DNA from: Oscheius sp. JU75
Lineage: Eukaryota; Nematoda; Chromadorea; Rhabditida; Rhabditidae
Direction: 5' to 3'
NCBI GenBank assembly: GCA_037178855.1
Contig: JASJZC010000005.1
Span: 9,424,001 to 9,488,000, forward strand
DNA length: 64,000 nucleotides
Made by a program: the position numbers and the translations under genes. Positions 1 to 11,543 of the stretch are shown piece after piece (position 1 is the first letter of the stretch; every line of letters starts with the position of its first letter). A model generated the notes under the pieces. That model searched no databases, had not been told where the DNA came from, and was given only the letters and a program-made list of their open reading frames with translations.

Positions 1-620
1 AAGTTTTAATTTGAACTGTTCCATAATTCCAGAGGATTTCATTGCTTTTGCCTCCCAAGTTGGAAGCCCCAACCCCAACCCCGTTCATTACCGTAAAGTA
101 CGACAGGCCATGAAGCCAATGAGGGAGCACAGTCAGCTCCCGGACTCTTCGACTGATAGGGCATGGTGAACTTTACCGCGATCGAGCGAAACTATGGAGG
201 ACGCTATGGATAAAGAGTACAAAAGAGTTCTTTTGTACTCTCTATCACATACGCGTTCAGAGACTTGACAGCTACATGTTCAAGTGCTACAGACTCTTAT
301 TATCAAAGTTATCAAGCATGTTCGGCAGCTCTATGTTATGGTTGCTGTACACAAGAAGGAACTTTCGATTAATGATGTCTGTGGGAACTGTTCACATCAC
401 TCCGTCTGGATCAAAACAAAGTCTGAAATTAAAGGATTCGGCGGCTAGCTAGATTTGTTCGGCATTCTACCATCAACTACTTCTCTGTTTCCAAATGTAT
501 AAACACACTTAAAACAAATAGACTGAATGCAGAAAACTCAAAGTATAGCTCAAAAAGTAAAGAACTCGTCACGACCCGTGTGAGCAAAATCCCACGCCTC
601 ATCTCCTCTCTATGTGAGAG
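1..620. other. No recognised gene
   Basis: I see no convincing exon in this stretch. Short open frames in it have no recognisable domain or consistent splice signals. It presumably holds the upstream region of the chemoreceptor gene that begins at 663. Confidence 0.4.
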
Positions 621-662
621 TTGTTCGTACCTTGTACACTCCAGTTCAATATCTTTTCTCAC

Positions 663-1672
663 ATGTGCGAGGACAACTCGCTCGTTGACATCCTGCTTCG
701 AATCAGCTGGACTCTACTGTTCCTGCCAGCGACATTTGCTAACATGTGGCTCATATACTGCATATTCAAAAGAACACCCAAAGATTTCCGAGTCTACAGT
801 ATACTATTATTTTATCAGTCATTCGTGGGGCTTTTCGAAGAGGTGGCCTTATGGATTTTGATGCCAAGATAAGATTTTCCTGGATTATATGCAAACTACC
901 AGTTTTTAGGCTGACTGGATTTGAGGGAGACGGAACCTTCATAGCCATTGGTCTTTCTGGCCAAATTGATGGGAAGTTCTCCTTTGTTACTCTCGAAATC
1001 ATTGTATCCTGTTGGCCTTGCAGCACTATTCTGGTCTGTGTTTGTGTCTGCTACAGACTCTATATTCTTCATCGAAGTGTTCCAAACATCCTTACCGTCA
1101 TCAGCCTATGTGTTTTAATTACAGTTCCGGCGGTTTTTTACTGCGTGAGTGTGATTCAGAGGAAACACGAGCAAAGCTTAGGTAGTTTCGACATCCTCTT
1201 ATAGAGACAAAAGTGATCTGCCGATTGAACTATGCTCCCAGAATGTTACTGGAGCTTTTGGTATTTACTCTCCAAGAAATTCTTGGGTATCTTTTGCTTA
1301 ATCATTTCTATGACTTATTGATATTTCCAGGAAACAGTTGGCAACACCGTAAACTACCTCTTCCTTCCAAGTGTCATAATTTCGCTGCTCGTTTCTTGGA
1401 AGATCCTGCACACTATCGGTAAACTACGGCAAGATAATTCAGCAACTTGGATCAAAAACAATCGGGGAATCGCTCTGGCTCTTCTCTTCCAATCCTGTGT
1501 ACCAGCTTTCGGTATCATCTACATCGCACTTCTCTCCCTGTGGGAGAGACAAATATTGAAAAGTACAACTGGTGCCAGTTTCGCTTTCCTACTCTTTGGA
1601 GTCATGCCTCTTTGTGACGGCCTCGTGACTCTCTACTTTATTCCGTACTACAGACGAGTAACTATTGGGTAA
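663..1672 (+). CDS. Nematode seven-helix chemoreceptor-like protein (Str/Srh type)
   Basis: Likely a G-protein-coupled odorant receptor of sensory-neuron cilia. Four exons join to 295 aa: 663-868, 910-1144, 1182-1286 and 1331-1672. Phase is kept at every junction if the first intron is accepted. Signs of the family are a first helix followed by KRTPKDFRVYSILL, an IAIGLSG loop before the third helix, and a C-terminal PLCDGLVTLYFIPYYRR stretch like the usual 'P...S..TLYFVKPYR'. Introns are 41, 37 and 44 nt. Oddity: intron 1 begins with AT (AAG|ATAAGATTTT) instead of GT but ends in a normal TTTTTAG. Without its removal a TAA at 870 ends the frame. The gene is therefore either a recent pseudogene or uses a rare AT-AG intron. 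It lies tail to tail with the next receptor, 67 bp away. Confidence 0.72.
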
Positions 1673-1739
1673 TCCCTCTTCAAACTGTTTATCTATAAAA
1701 CTTTCAGTGTCATGAAGGGAAGATCGACGCAAACTTGAA

Positions 1740-3249
1740 CTAAGCAAGATTAGAGCTGGTGGCATCCAGTCGTGCAATCTCTACAATATTTGTGACGTTC
1801 TTTCTCCAGAAACAGAAGATCCTCTTCAAGAGCTTGATAGTGAATGTTCTGTACGGTTTCATGCAGTAGAGGCAGAAGATAGAGTTGACCAGGGGATAGC
1901 ATCCAATTATAGCCGCTGTCCCATATTGGAACTCATCAGTTTGCGTGATAAAGACCCAGTTAAACCCCAGAGTTATCATAAACGTACACATCGGACCAGT
2001 CACTGTAACGAAGGGAAGGATGGCCTACCACCAAAATATTTTCGAAAGCGAAACGACTTACCTGCACCAGAAGAACATAAGTAAGACTCTTTTGAAGCTT
2101 GTAGGTTTCCTTCGACATGGACGACTTAGATTGGTGGACTTTGTAAAGAACGGCGCCCGACAGCTGCACATTCCAGCCTTCTGTCCCTAGTAGCCATACC
2201 GCTACGACAACTGATTCGAGGAGTACGTAAATATCATCGCCGTCGAAAATCATCAACGGCGTTGAAGGTGATATCTTCTCCATATAGATTGTCAGATTGT
2301 GTCTGATAGCGTATTGCGAGAGCTCCTGCAATGTAATTTTATAGGCAGATACTTTTTTTGAATACTTGTGGAGAATGCTTACCTTATGACCAGAGGCAGA
2401 GTTCAATAAGATGCCAATAACTATTGCGATGCAAGCGACTCCATTGAAACAGAAAAAGAATATTACACCCCTGAAATTTTCCATTTCGATTTATGCTTAC
2501 TTCTGTAAAATGTAAAAACTAGGAGATACATAATAAATTATTTTAAATTAAGATATTTGAATACCTGCTACTTTCAGAGCTACCCTTACAAAAATTAAAA
2601 ATTAGCTGCGATTTCTTGTTACTCAGACCATTGAAATCGAGCGACCAGGTGGAAATAAAGTGTCTACTATGATGCATACAAGTGAGTATGGAACGCAAAC
2701 CTTGTTAGGGCTGCTGATTTTAATTTTTGTATATAGATTGTAATGTCTACGCGTGATGTCGCCTTGTCTCTCCCGTACCGCAAACCTGTTTCAAATGAAC
2801 ATCAAAAATTAAACTTACGGAAGTCCCGTGAATCGTTCCAAAAATTTGTCGAATTTGTAAAAGACGAAAAATCTATAAAGGCAACAGTCATTGACAGAGA
2901 TTAGCGTGATTTCTCCAGAACAAAAGGTAAGTATACAAGCCAATTTCATGCCAGTTGGGCCGAAATATTTGAGCAGGCCACCACAAGTAAGAGCAGGCAG
3001 TGGAAAAAGAAGATTCGGCAAAAAGAGCCACCCGAGACTAAAGGAGAATATAAAGTCAGTTACCTTAAATGGTGAAAATGAAATTTCAAGAGCACTTACA
3101 GCAAGCTTGAGCAAGTAAACTTTAAATGAACCCATAGTTTTCGGAGAAAATTTCCAAATAACAACTATAAGGTAGATGTTGACTACTGCTATGAGACCTT
3201 CAACAGTATTGCTAATTATCGATGCAGTAGGTGAATCAAAGTTGAGCAT
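1740..3249 (-). CDS. Nematode seven-helix chemoreceptor-like protein (Str/Srh type)
   Basis: Five exons on the minus strand give 343 aa with all phases consistent: 3249-3100, 3063-2819, 2470-2383, 2325-2062 and 2024-1740. After helix 1 comes SPKTMGSFKVYLLKLA, the signature of nematode serpentine receptors. A FFVFYK segment follows helix 3, and the last helix ends in YPLVNSIFCLYCMKPYRTF, matching the conserved 'PLVNS...KPYR' end. Introns are 36, 348, 57 and 37 nt. The 348-nt intron holds nothing recognisable. All splice sites are GT-AG, so unlike its neighbour this copy looks intact. Expected role is chemosensation in ciliated neurons; the ligand is unknown. The sequences are too different to call the pair a recent duplicate. 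Confidence 0.75.
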
Positions 3250-3625
3250 CTGATTCAGAGCGCTGCTTCTGTTGCTTGAGAGAAAGATCTAAATTTCGGT
3301 TGCACCTGTTCGTCTAAATGGCTCCGTAGGCGGATTAAGTATCATTTTCGTTGTGGGCGCAAATGAAAAAAAATCTGAAGAGAATGTGGCTTAGCCTCGA
3401 GTTGCAGTTTGGGTCGAAGCCCGTTGGTTTTAAGAGCTTTTTTAAATGTCCTTGGTGACTGCCTTGCAGAAGACGAGTGTACAAATAATAACAACAATCC
3501 TGCCCTATGTTCTGTAGTCTATTTTTGTTCCGGTTTTAATTTCTCACTCTGCTGTTTGTTCTGTCCTTATCATCAAGGCTTATGACGACTAAAGTCCCTC
3601 TCTTCGTGTTATACCGCGTTCGTCC

Positions 3626-5107
3626 ATGTCCACAATAACGCCAAAGGAGTTCCAGTCAATTATTGGCAAAGTGACTGAGAATAAAAAAGGTTGGTTTGTA
3701 TGTTTTGAATGGATAAAAGTTATTCAGGAGCTGAGCAAGCCATTTACTTGACGTTTCTACTCCAAGACCACGATGCTGGAGAGGCGTACAAGCGCGACAT
3801 GAAGATGAAGGTGTTGAAAACGTTGTTGGACAAAGATGACGTAGGTTTCGCTAGTGCAAAGAAAGCTTGTAAAACGTTAAAACCTGCGTAGACCATCACA
3901 ATTTCCTCTTGACTCCATTACAAGCATCTTACTCTCCGTTTCCTTTAAATTACATACTCTTATAACAATTAATGCTAGGAGCACACGTTGCAGCCTTTTT
4001 TCAACTCCTCTTAGTTGCTTATGTATGATGATTTTCGGGACATCAAGTCCCTGATAACGCTGGCTGCCAGGCTGGAAAACAATTTTGAAAGAACTCAGCG
4101 GGACAAAAATTTCCATAACAATAGATGTACCTATAATATCAAAGGACTTCTTCGCCTATCTCGACAGGATCATCGTCGACACAGCCATACCGGAACAGAT
4201 CCTACAAAACATCGAGCACGTTTTCAATTCAGCCAAGCTAACATTGAACAGGAAACACAGGGATACAGGAGGACTTACCCAGAACGCAAAAACTGTATCT
4301 TGTCAAAAATTTCACAGGGACTCATTTTTTTAGGGTATGTTCGAAGTGGGAACAGTTGCCATTGCCCGAACAATGGAAAAGCTGAGCCCGGAGATCTTGG
4401 TGGAAATCACGTCCAATGCTGGCAAAATTGTGGCTGTTGAACCCTGCAACTTTGGACCAATGATGCAAGCTTGTCTCGACAAGCTCAGAATCGTTGGTCC
4501 CCGAGCCGGACCCGTGTTGGCCTTGGCCTATCTAACCTACGAGGGAGGCATGGCCATCTACAAATGGTGGGACGGAGAGATCAGTGGACAGCGGTGTGTG
4601 CAGCAGATTCTCACTAGTGTCTGTCAGTTTATCGAAGAATTGTAAAAGGTATGGCAAATTTTAGCATCGGTTACTGCAGCTTACTATGGAGGGATTGGCG
4701 GAGCCGCTCTAGCTGCGTTCTACGGTCTTGGCCCCTATGGCATTGTGGCTGCTACCCTTGCAGGCAAGCGAATAACAGAGAGAAACAGATATAGCGACAG
4801 AGATAGGGACAGAGACCTTTAAACCTTTTATATTTCCGCTGGTATAACAGCCGGCACACTGGCAGCAAAGGTCTCCGAACTCCTCATTCTCTGGGGTTTC
4901 GACATGCCGAAGGAGCAAACAGAGGAGCAGGCCTACAAGTACCTTGGAGTGACGAAAAGCGCATCAGCCAATGAAGTCAATACTGCCTTCTATGCCCTAT
5001 GTCGTTCTTCTCATCCGGACAAGCCAGGCGGCTCTCACGAACGGTTTATTCAATTACAGGTTCACATGAACGTTATTCGAGCTGCTCGAGGTGAGATTGG
5101 CCGCTGA
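3626..5107 (+). CDS. Glycine-rich membrane-segment protein with C-terminal J-domain (copy 1)
   Basis: Likely a membrane-associated Hsp70 co-chaperone (inference from the J-domain). Proposed exons are 3626-3689, 3728-3868, 4071-4294, 4334-4616, 4665-4763 and 4851-5107, giving about 355 aa. The start of the third exon is the weakest call. From N to C there is a charged region, then a hydrophobic segment around 'LALAYLTYEGG' and KWWDGEISG, then a Gly/Ala-rich stretch (GGIGGAALAAFYG, AGTLAAK). It ends with a J-domain, 'AYKYLGVTKSASANEVNTAF' to 'SSHPDKPGG', with the HPD tripeptide intact. The intron at 4764-4850 starts with GC (GCAG|GCAAGC), a GC-AG type, and is full of GACAGAGA repeats. The exon order matches the next gene, so they are tandem duplicates. 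I know no named family with this architecture. Confidence 0.62.
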
Positions 5108-5228
5108 AAGTTTTGGTGTATACAACTTTTACATAAAACAGTTTCCTTGGGCTTGCATTCTTTATCTCGGTCATATCCGGGCCATATCGTTTTTTTTTCT
5201 TTTCGATCTTTGTTTTGGTTTGTACTGA

Positions 5229-6319
5229 ATGACAGATCCAGAGCAGGAAGTTCTTGACCAGATTGGATTATTGTACCCAGGTAATCTCGGGTAACGGGCA
5301 CACTTTCATTAATCTGGTTTAGAGCAGGAGAATTTGGAAAGACGCCTGGTCATTCTTGTGCACTTATCACACGCAGGGACAGAGGAGTCGTCGAGGAGAT
5401 CGCTAGAGCAGTTGAGTAGATGGCTGTCGCTGGGATCGGTTGATGTAAGAAGGCAGATTAAAAATACAACTTGTGTTTCAGGGCTTCAAAGCAGAATGTG
5501 ACCAGATCTATTCCAACCATTCGGTACCCATACAACATGCTCGAGCACAGGCTCTTCCCGAAGTCCAACCTCGATCTATACGTCAAGTCGACAGAGCTAT
5601 TCGTGTTCTTGATGCCGTGGACGGTATTCTGGACAGAAATACGGGAAGAGCAATGATCTATTGCGCTGGAGCTATGGACGGGGTTAGTTCTTGTTTACTA
5701 GCATTGTCTACACAAAAACACAGGTGATTCATGTTTCCTTTATCGCCTTTGTCTTGGGAGCACAGATTGGAATCGCCGTTCTTCGCTGGCACCGAGGCGA
5801 TATAACGGGCGAAGAAGCTGCTGAAAGAGTTTGTAATGTTTTTGATTTATTCGAACTTATACCTACTTTTTAGCTCGAGCAGCAGTTAGTGCTCTCGGAG
5901 CAGCGGCAGGTTTTCTCGCCGGTGCTGGGGCTGGAGCAGCGTTAGGACCTCCCGGTATTATTATCGGAGGAAGCGTTGGTGGGTTCCTTTGCTTACTTCT
6001 AGATCAGTTTTGTAGACTAGCGTAGATAACAGCTCAGGCTTTAGGCGCTGTCGTCGGCACCCTCTCCATGGACTTTTTGTTCAAGCGAATTCGTAATAGA
6101 ATCTTCTCTGGCACCGGAAACGAGGCACTTAGTCGCGCCTATCGCTACTTCAAACTGGCTCCTACTTGTACAAATGGTGAAGTCAACATTGCTTACGAGC
6201 GGAAGTGTATGACAACACATCCCAGATACCCGACTGGTAGTACCGAGGACCAGACAGAATGTGACGCTTTCTTCGCTGTTATTCGCGTGAACAGGGGCGA
6301 TACTTCATTTCTTCAGTAG
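5229..6319 (+). CDS. Glycine-rich membrane-segment protein with degenerate C-terminal J-domain (copy 2)
   Basis: Six exons join in phase to 291 aa: 5229-5280, 5323-5444, 5482-5682, 5724-5832, 5874-5978 and 6033-6319. The N-terminus (MTDPEQEVLDQIG) is followed by a helical region, a hydrophobic segment FIAFVLGAQIG with RWHRGDITGEEA, and a strong glycine-zipper-like run (GAAAGFLAGAGAGAALG, then GIIIGG). The C-terminal J-like domain reads 'LSRAYRYFKLAPTCTNGEV' to 'TTHPRYP'. The catalytic HPD is HPR here, so stimulation of an Hsp70 ATPase is doubtful. Introns are 37-54 nt and all GT-AG. The gene starts 121 bp after copy 1 in the same direction, close enough for an operon in a nematode. Function unknown. 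Confidence 0.68.
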
Positions 6320-6860
6320 GCGAGTTTGGAAGGGCTATGGTAGATGTACCAGATCCCCAACTTTCTTGTTCTTTTCTTTTGCCCTGTAATTTTTAAGTGA
6401 AGTATCTTATTACGAAAGACTTTGAAAAAAAGAGGCTAACCGCCTTCCGATACCTCCCATCTCTGTATCCCTCAATTGTTAACCAGCTGCTTAGAGTTTG
6501 CTGTCCTAAATGGATGAACGATCAGTCATTGTCAATTATATAGCACAGGCATGTTGTTCCCCCAATACTCGAAAGCCATGTTTCTAGATTTGGGAAGGTG
6601 ACAGCAGTAGCCTACTAAGAGTACTATACAATTTTGCTCTGGAAGAGCAAAACTCATGTGGTTGGAGAAATTCAATGATCTGGCGAATTACAAAGATACA
6701 CCTGAGGGACGATGCACCCAAGGTTAGTGTTTTCACAGAGAGACTCAGAAATGAGTGCAGAGTTGCAAATTATAAGTGATCTTATAGTTTTATAAAAACC
6801 TTAACAAACTGCAACAAGTCTATGTTGGTAAGTTTCTAGGTACTCTTCTCCTATCTACAG
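6320..6860. other. Spacer, possible 5' exons of the next J-domain gene
   Basis: A start-like frame at 6657 (MWLEKFNDLANYK) ends at a GTTAGT donor, and a second piece ends at ATGTTG|GTAAGT near 6827. The phases do not join cleanly to the exon that begins at 6861, so I could not define the 5' end of that gene. Nothing else is recognisable. Confidence 0.3.
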
Positions 6861-7544
6861 CAAGTCTTCCCCCTTACGGCTAACACTGTCGTCGGACTGG
6901 CAAATGCAGCAGCAGAAATATGGTCAGCAGCTGAATGGGATGTTAATACTCGAGACATAACGATTCCTGTTGCTCAACTTCTTCATTTTGATACCGTACT
7001 GTTGGCACAGAGCCTCGAGGCGCTTCCAATGTGCAAAAAGGCTCTTCTCGTGGATGCCTGTGAACACTACTGCAATGCCACCACTGCTGTAGCGCTTCTT
7101 GGGACGACAGGCTCAAGTAGTTACATAACAAAAGATTCGATGAAACTTTGCGGTTCCATCTTCTTTGCCGGTGTTGCAGCAGCAGCTATCGGTGTTGCAG
7201 CGGGAACAACGGCCCCGATAGGAATTGCAGCTTTCGGAGCTGGGAATCTTGTCGCCGGCATCGGATACTCCGCTTTCAAATGGTTCAAGCCAAAGTACGA
7301 TACTTGGATGAAACAGGATGAGCTTGACGAAGCTTGCAGGTAAAGAGCAGCTCTATAAAAGCACAAACGTATTTTTAGGACCCTTGGAGTTGCTAGAAAT
7401 TCTACGAGGAAAGAAGTCGATCGAGCCTACAAACGAAAAATGATGGATTGTCATCCCGACAAAGGAGGAAGTGCTGAAGCCGCTTGCCGTCTTTCAGACA
7501 GTAAAAAACTTCTTTTGGAACATATGGACGAGTTTTCGAGCTAA
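6861..7544 (+). CDS. Glycine/alanine-rich hydrophobic protein with C-terminal J-domain (copy 3, 5' end unresolved)
   Basis: Two exons are clear: 6861-7339 and 7379-7544, joined by a 39-nt GT-AG intron in phase. The acceptor CTATCTACAG precedes 6861, so at least one upstream exon exists. The first exon encodes a helical region and then an Ala/Gly-rich hydrophobic span of about 35 residues (FFAGVAAAAIGVAAGTTA, GIAAFGAGNLVAGIG). The second encodes a compact J-domain, 'TLGVARNSTRKEVDRAY' to 'DCHPDKGGS', with an intact HPD. The layout (hydrophobic Gly/Ala run followed directly by a J-domain at the very C-terminus) is the same as in copies 1 and 2, though sequence identity is low. It may anchor a co-chaperone at a membrane (inference). 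Confidence 0.6.
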
Positions 7545-7726
7545 CTTTGTAGAGGATCCAGTAAATATTGAACCACTGACTAGTTATTGAGACCAACGGC
7601 CCTGATTGAGACCATTAATTGTGTTAGTGGCGTGTAAGAGATAATGAAACTTTTCAAGACACGAGGGGTGTGCGTATTTTATTTTAACGAGTCATAATAA
7701 ACAATGAGGATTTGGAAAATGCGGCC

Positions 7727-8000
7727 TTATTCTCTGAGTGTAGTATCCCCTCTGGAGTCGCGAGCTGTAGCGTAAAAGACATCGCATTCAGCCTGGGATT
7801 CAGGGCTCCCTCTAAGTCTGTTCGGATGCGTTCTTAAGATGCTGCATCTCTTAAGATAAGACTTCCACATTGGAGCAAGCCGTGCCCAAATGGAAGTAGC
7901 GGTAAGCTCCATTGAGCTCCTTTTCTCCCGTTTTTTCGGAATCGCCTGAAGACTATTTCGGAGACTGACACAACATCAACACCATGCACCTTGCCTGAAC
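7727..8000 (-). pseudogene. Relic of a J-domain family gene, opposite strand
   Basis: On the minus strand three consecutive pieces match the C-terminal part of copy 2, but in shifting frames. First comes 'FRRFRKN' after a KVHGVDVVSVSE stretch. Then, after an A-rich run, EKTGEKELNGAYRYFHLG with SNVEV. Then, in the first frame again, KRCSILRTHPNRLRGS to RGDTTLRE and a stop. Copy 2 has KRIRNR, AYRYFKLAP, NGEV, TTHPRYP and RGDT at the same places. Two frame changes and an HPN in place of HPD mark it as a dead copy. Assembly error at the A-run could explain one of the shifts but not both. Confidence 0.6.
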
Positions 8001-8052
8001 CTCGAATAGTAATGCAAGTACATACCTGCGCCAGATTCATTTGTCTACTCAT

Positions 8053-8788
8053 GCTAGAATTCTGTGGAAGGACTCATCAGTCTAATCAACCTGTTACTAG
8101 TTTATGCTGTCTGGAAGCACACACCACAAGTTGTGGACACATTCATGGGGCATATGCTGAAAATGGCGGTTGACACAGACATATGATAAATTTTTCACGG
8201 CTGGCAAAGAAAGTCACGGCAAATCGCTCCAGTGTTTCGATTGATTATTCAGGTTCATCTAAATTTATAGCTTAGTGTTAGTAAGGATTTAGTCACGTTA
8301 ACGCATGTCTCTTCGTCACCTAAATTGAATGCTTTTTCGGAGCCCATGGAGCACATGTCACAGAAATACCGTCACTGTTAATGAAACAGCTGGTCTGTAG
8401 AGGGATAGTGCAAGTTCCCCAAACTCTGAGCCATACCGGTTTGCCTTTGGAAAGCGCTAAATCCAGAGAAGCAGAGACCTTTCTGCGGTGAGAATATGAG
8501 AGATCTTCGTCTGGAAGCTTCGTCTTGGAAAAATGCGATATCATTGAAGCAATGCGTTTTCATGCCGTCAAGTCTCTAAAGACTTGGATCATTTACTGAG
8601 TGAACGTTCAAGCGACAACAAACATTTATTGAAATGGTACATCATTCATTACCGGTAAAGCTGAGCGTTTTTGCTTAGAAAAAGCAAATAAATGTCACGA
8701 GACTATTTACAGAAGATCATTTGGATGGCAGGTTTATGCAAGACTCACAGAAGGTGATCGTTCCTGAAAACTTGATTTTCGATCGAAG
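8053..8788. other. Intergenic, nothing recognised
   Basis: Open frames here are short and have no domain or splice consistency. It separates the J-domain relic from the 3' end of the sphingomyelin-synthase-like gene; both are on the minus strand. Confidence 0.4.
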
Positions 8789-11110
8789 TCAAAATAGGCG
8801 TACATTCTTAAATTTCTCATGTGGTATTGAGCTGGTGTATCGAAGAACTACTGCATCCACGAACGGTAATTGAAAGTTGTTTTTGATTCGTCCCGGGACT
8901 ACATTCTCCTCTAACCAACCCACTATCCGGATCCACCAAACTCCCTGAAGAACGGAATCTTCTCGTATGATACAGATGTCCGCTTCCACATAGGCATGGT
9001 ATATCCTGAAAGACAGACTGTTTGATTACTCTTTTGATCTAGTAGTATGCTCAAGAATGAGTCAGCCAGGTCAACAAACCTAAAGACGTAAGTGGATAGC
9101 CAGTAGGCGATTACGACATCGGTGGAGTAGTGTGTCCTGGAGATGATCAGACAGATGGCTCCGAAGAAGGCAAAAAGGGTTGGGAACAGCTGAAGCCATT
9201 TGTAACCTTTGGGGAGGTAGTAAGCGACAGACATACAGCAGCTGACCTGAAAAAAGGATTTAAATGTTATACAAGCTGAGCTATACGAAACGAATCGAGA
9301 GAGCACAGACTGTCCTAAGTTGAGGTTATAACCATATTGGCTCTGTCAGTGGCCATTGTTCAGATAAAAAGTAATTGTGGGGTGCACTCGTGCCACCAGA
9401 ACCGTGATCTCGTATGGGTCGCTCCCTTACCATCTCTGCATACGCAAATCCCTTTATAAATAGTCCAAACTGAACTGTTTAGTCTCCAGACATAGGTCCA
9501 GACATTGACACAATTTGACACTAGCTTAGGAAAAGTTTCTTACAGTTCAAAAGGTCCTACCACCACTGGAACACCATTTCTGTCGCCGTTGTCTCTTGAG
9601 TTTCGTTTTCACCCGATGAGAGCGTCTTCTTTCATTACTTGGTTCACACCCCTCTTTTCAGCCATCTTGTGGCGCCACGCTTTCCCCAGCTTCATTATCA
9701 GTTGAGCAGAAAAAGCCGTCTGCTATATCATATGGCTAACCATTATAAAACCATTCTTTCTATTCCGCTCGCCATCTAGATAAGCTCTTATCAACGGGAC
9801 TGAGCGAAAAATGATTCGATTCTCACCATTAGCAGTGTATGGCCGGAGAACAGGAGATCACCGCAGAGCATTCCCCGCTTTTCTTGAAAGCCCAAGTTGT
9901 AGATTTGGTCCTCGAGGCGAACTAGGAAGATGTTCCTCGAGGAGTTGGCCTGCTCTCTGCAGCGCATGTAAAAGTTTTCGTAGCCTGAAAAAGCTGGGTC
10001 ATTCGTCTGTTTAACTACCTCTCGAGTTTGCACCCTGTAATCTACTCAAGAAAGAATATTTCTTCTCTCTCAATTTGTTCACCAGCTCCCAGACAGATCA
10101 TCACGACCAGTATTTACCTATTTCGTTGCGATCACTGCCGTGAATCAGGCTATCTCCCTCCGTCAAAAAGTAAAGATGAATCAGCTGGTACTCGCGTCAC
10201 CGCGGCCGTCAATGCTCAAGAGCTCTCTTACCTGGTGGGAGTTGAGTGAGCATCAGGGTTACAGATCTCATGGCATAGAGAGTTGCCACAATGAAGATAT
10301 TCCTTCTCACGATGATTAGCCTTCCCTCGTGGAAGAAGACCAAGCAGAAGAGACAGCATATACAGGCAGTGACCATGTAGTCTGCAGCAAAACTGGCCCA
10401 TTCTTGCTCAGAGACCAGATAGTAAACAACATCGGGCAGTGCACCACTGAAAAGAGCACAAGTTCAAGGGTTGTTGTGTTTTCTTAGTCAGGTGATCAAC
10501 CTACGAGTGATCAAGCATGATAAGGCGGTCTACTGTCTGCTGTGACAGAATAAAGTAACTCTAGTTCTTGAGATAGTAAGGGAAAACGTTCTTCTGGCTA
10601 CCAATACAGTTCGGTAAAGAATCCCTCTGACTACAGAGACAGTGAAGGGAATTTCCCAAAATGCCAAGACAGTACAGGAGCGACACCCTCATGAGATACC
10701 ACGTGAAAGAGTTCATCTGGCTACCGAGAATGTAAGGAAATGAGTAACTCTGACCGCTGAGACAGTGCTAGAATCAAAACCTTTCTTCGTTCAAAAGTTC
10801 TCCCTTCCTTTGTCTCTGTTTACTAATCGCTCTTTCCCTCCCCGTTGATTTGCAGCTGTGTGATAAGCGCTAAGACCAAGGAATTGGACAAACATGTTTT
10901 ATTTGACAATCCGTCGAGCGGCATATCAAATAATGTCTGGCCCCGATCTTTCTCTCTCAGGAAAAATGACACCTTTGCTTACCTCGGAATGAAGTCGTGG
11001 ATGTAGGATAGAACTGCCCAGTTTGAGATGGCTGCCAGAGCCAGATAGATGAATAGAAAGGCCCATTTCTGTGGTTCGAGGGGGTAGGTGGACATCGGAT
11101 CGAAGGGGTT
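8789..11110 (-). CDS. Sphingomyelin synthase-family protein (5' exon not found)
   Basis: The family transfers a phosphocholine or phosphoethanolamine head group to ceramide in Golgi or plasma membrane. Exons are 11110-10983, 10446-10232, 9984-9827, 9246-9080 and 9005-8789, all in phase, giving 294 aa. An AG precedes 11110, so a first exon lies upstream. Family marks in order: helix 'WAFLFIYLALAAISNW' then YIHDFIPR; ALPDVVYYLV; RRNIFIV with LMLTQLPPG; CGDLLFSGHT with the first catalytic His; SRTHYSTDVVIAYW with the second His and the Asp. The catalytic H-H-D triad is therefore complete. The C-terminal cytosolic tail is about 70 residues. The introns at 10231-9985 and 9826-9247 (580 nt) are long for this genome and carry repeat fragments. 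Whether it makes sphingomyelin or ceramide phosphoethanolamine cannot be told. Confidence 0.88.
10592..10775. repeat. Two diverged copies of a short repeat inside an intron
   Basis: Two segments starting 'TCTGGCTACC' (about 10592 and 10707) share CTCTGAC, a few bases and then GAGACAGTG, spaced about 115 bp apart. Related words with GACAGTAC and GGAG recur near 10661, 11283 and 12848. They lie in the first known intron of the sphingomyelin synthase-like gene and beyond it. They look like remnants of an old dispersed repeat. Confidence 0.4.
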
Positions 11111-11543
11111 CTGAAATTGGCAAAAATGAAATCGGATATCGGGAAGCTAGAGTGACGAAGGAGCTAATTGGAAAGGTTGAGAGGAAAAAGGAGAGTTGGA
11201 TTTCAGGTTATTTGCGGAGTGCAAGGGAGAAGATAGACAAAGCTTCGATACAAGAGGCGACTGAACAATTGTCACATGTTTAAGACAGTACGGGAGACTA
11301 CCACGGCCAGCTGAGACCTTACGGGAGAGATATCGATGGAGATTTGGGATCGGACTATCTGTAAGTGGTCTTGTCAGTTACCAGTCACTTGATACGCGGA
11401 GAAGGGAAAGGTTCCCGTTCCCAGTTTTAGTTTTTTGAGTATCATAGCGCCCCGTCGTTGACAAGCCGTAAATGCGAAACAATAGCAGAAAATAGAAGAA
11501 CGGTATGTCTTTGAGATGTTCCTTACAGTTCAAAAGATCCTAC

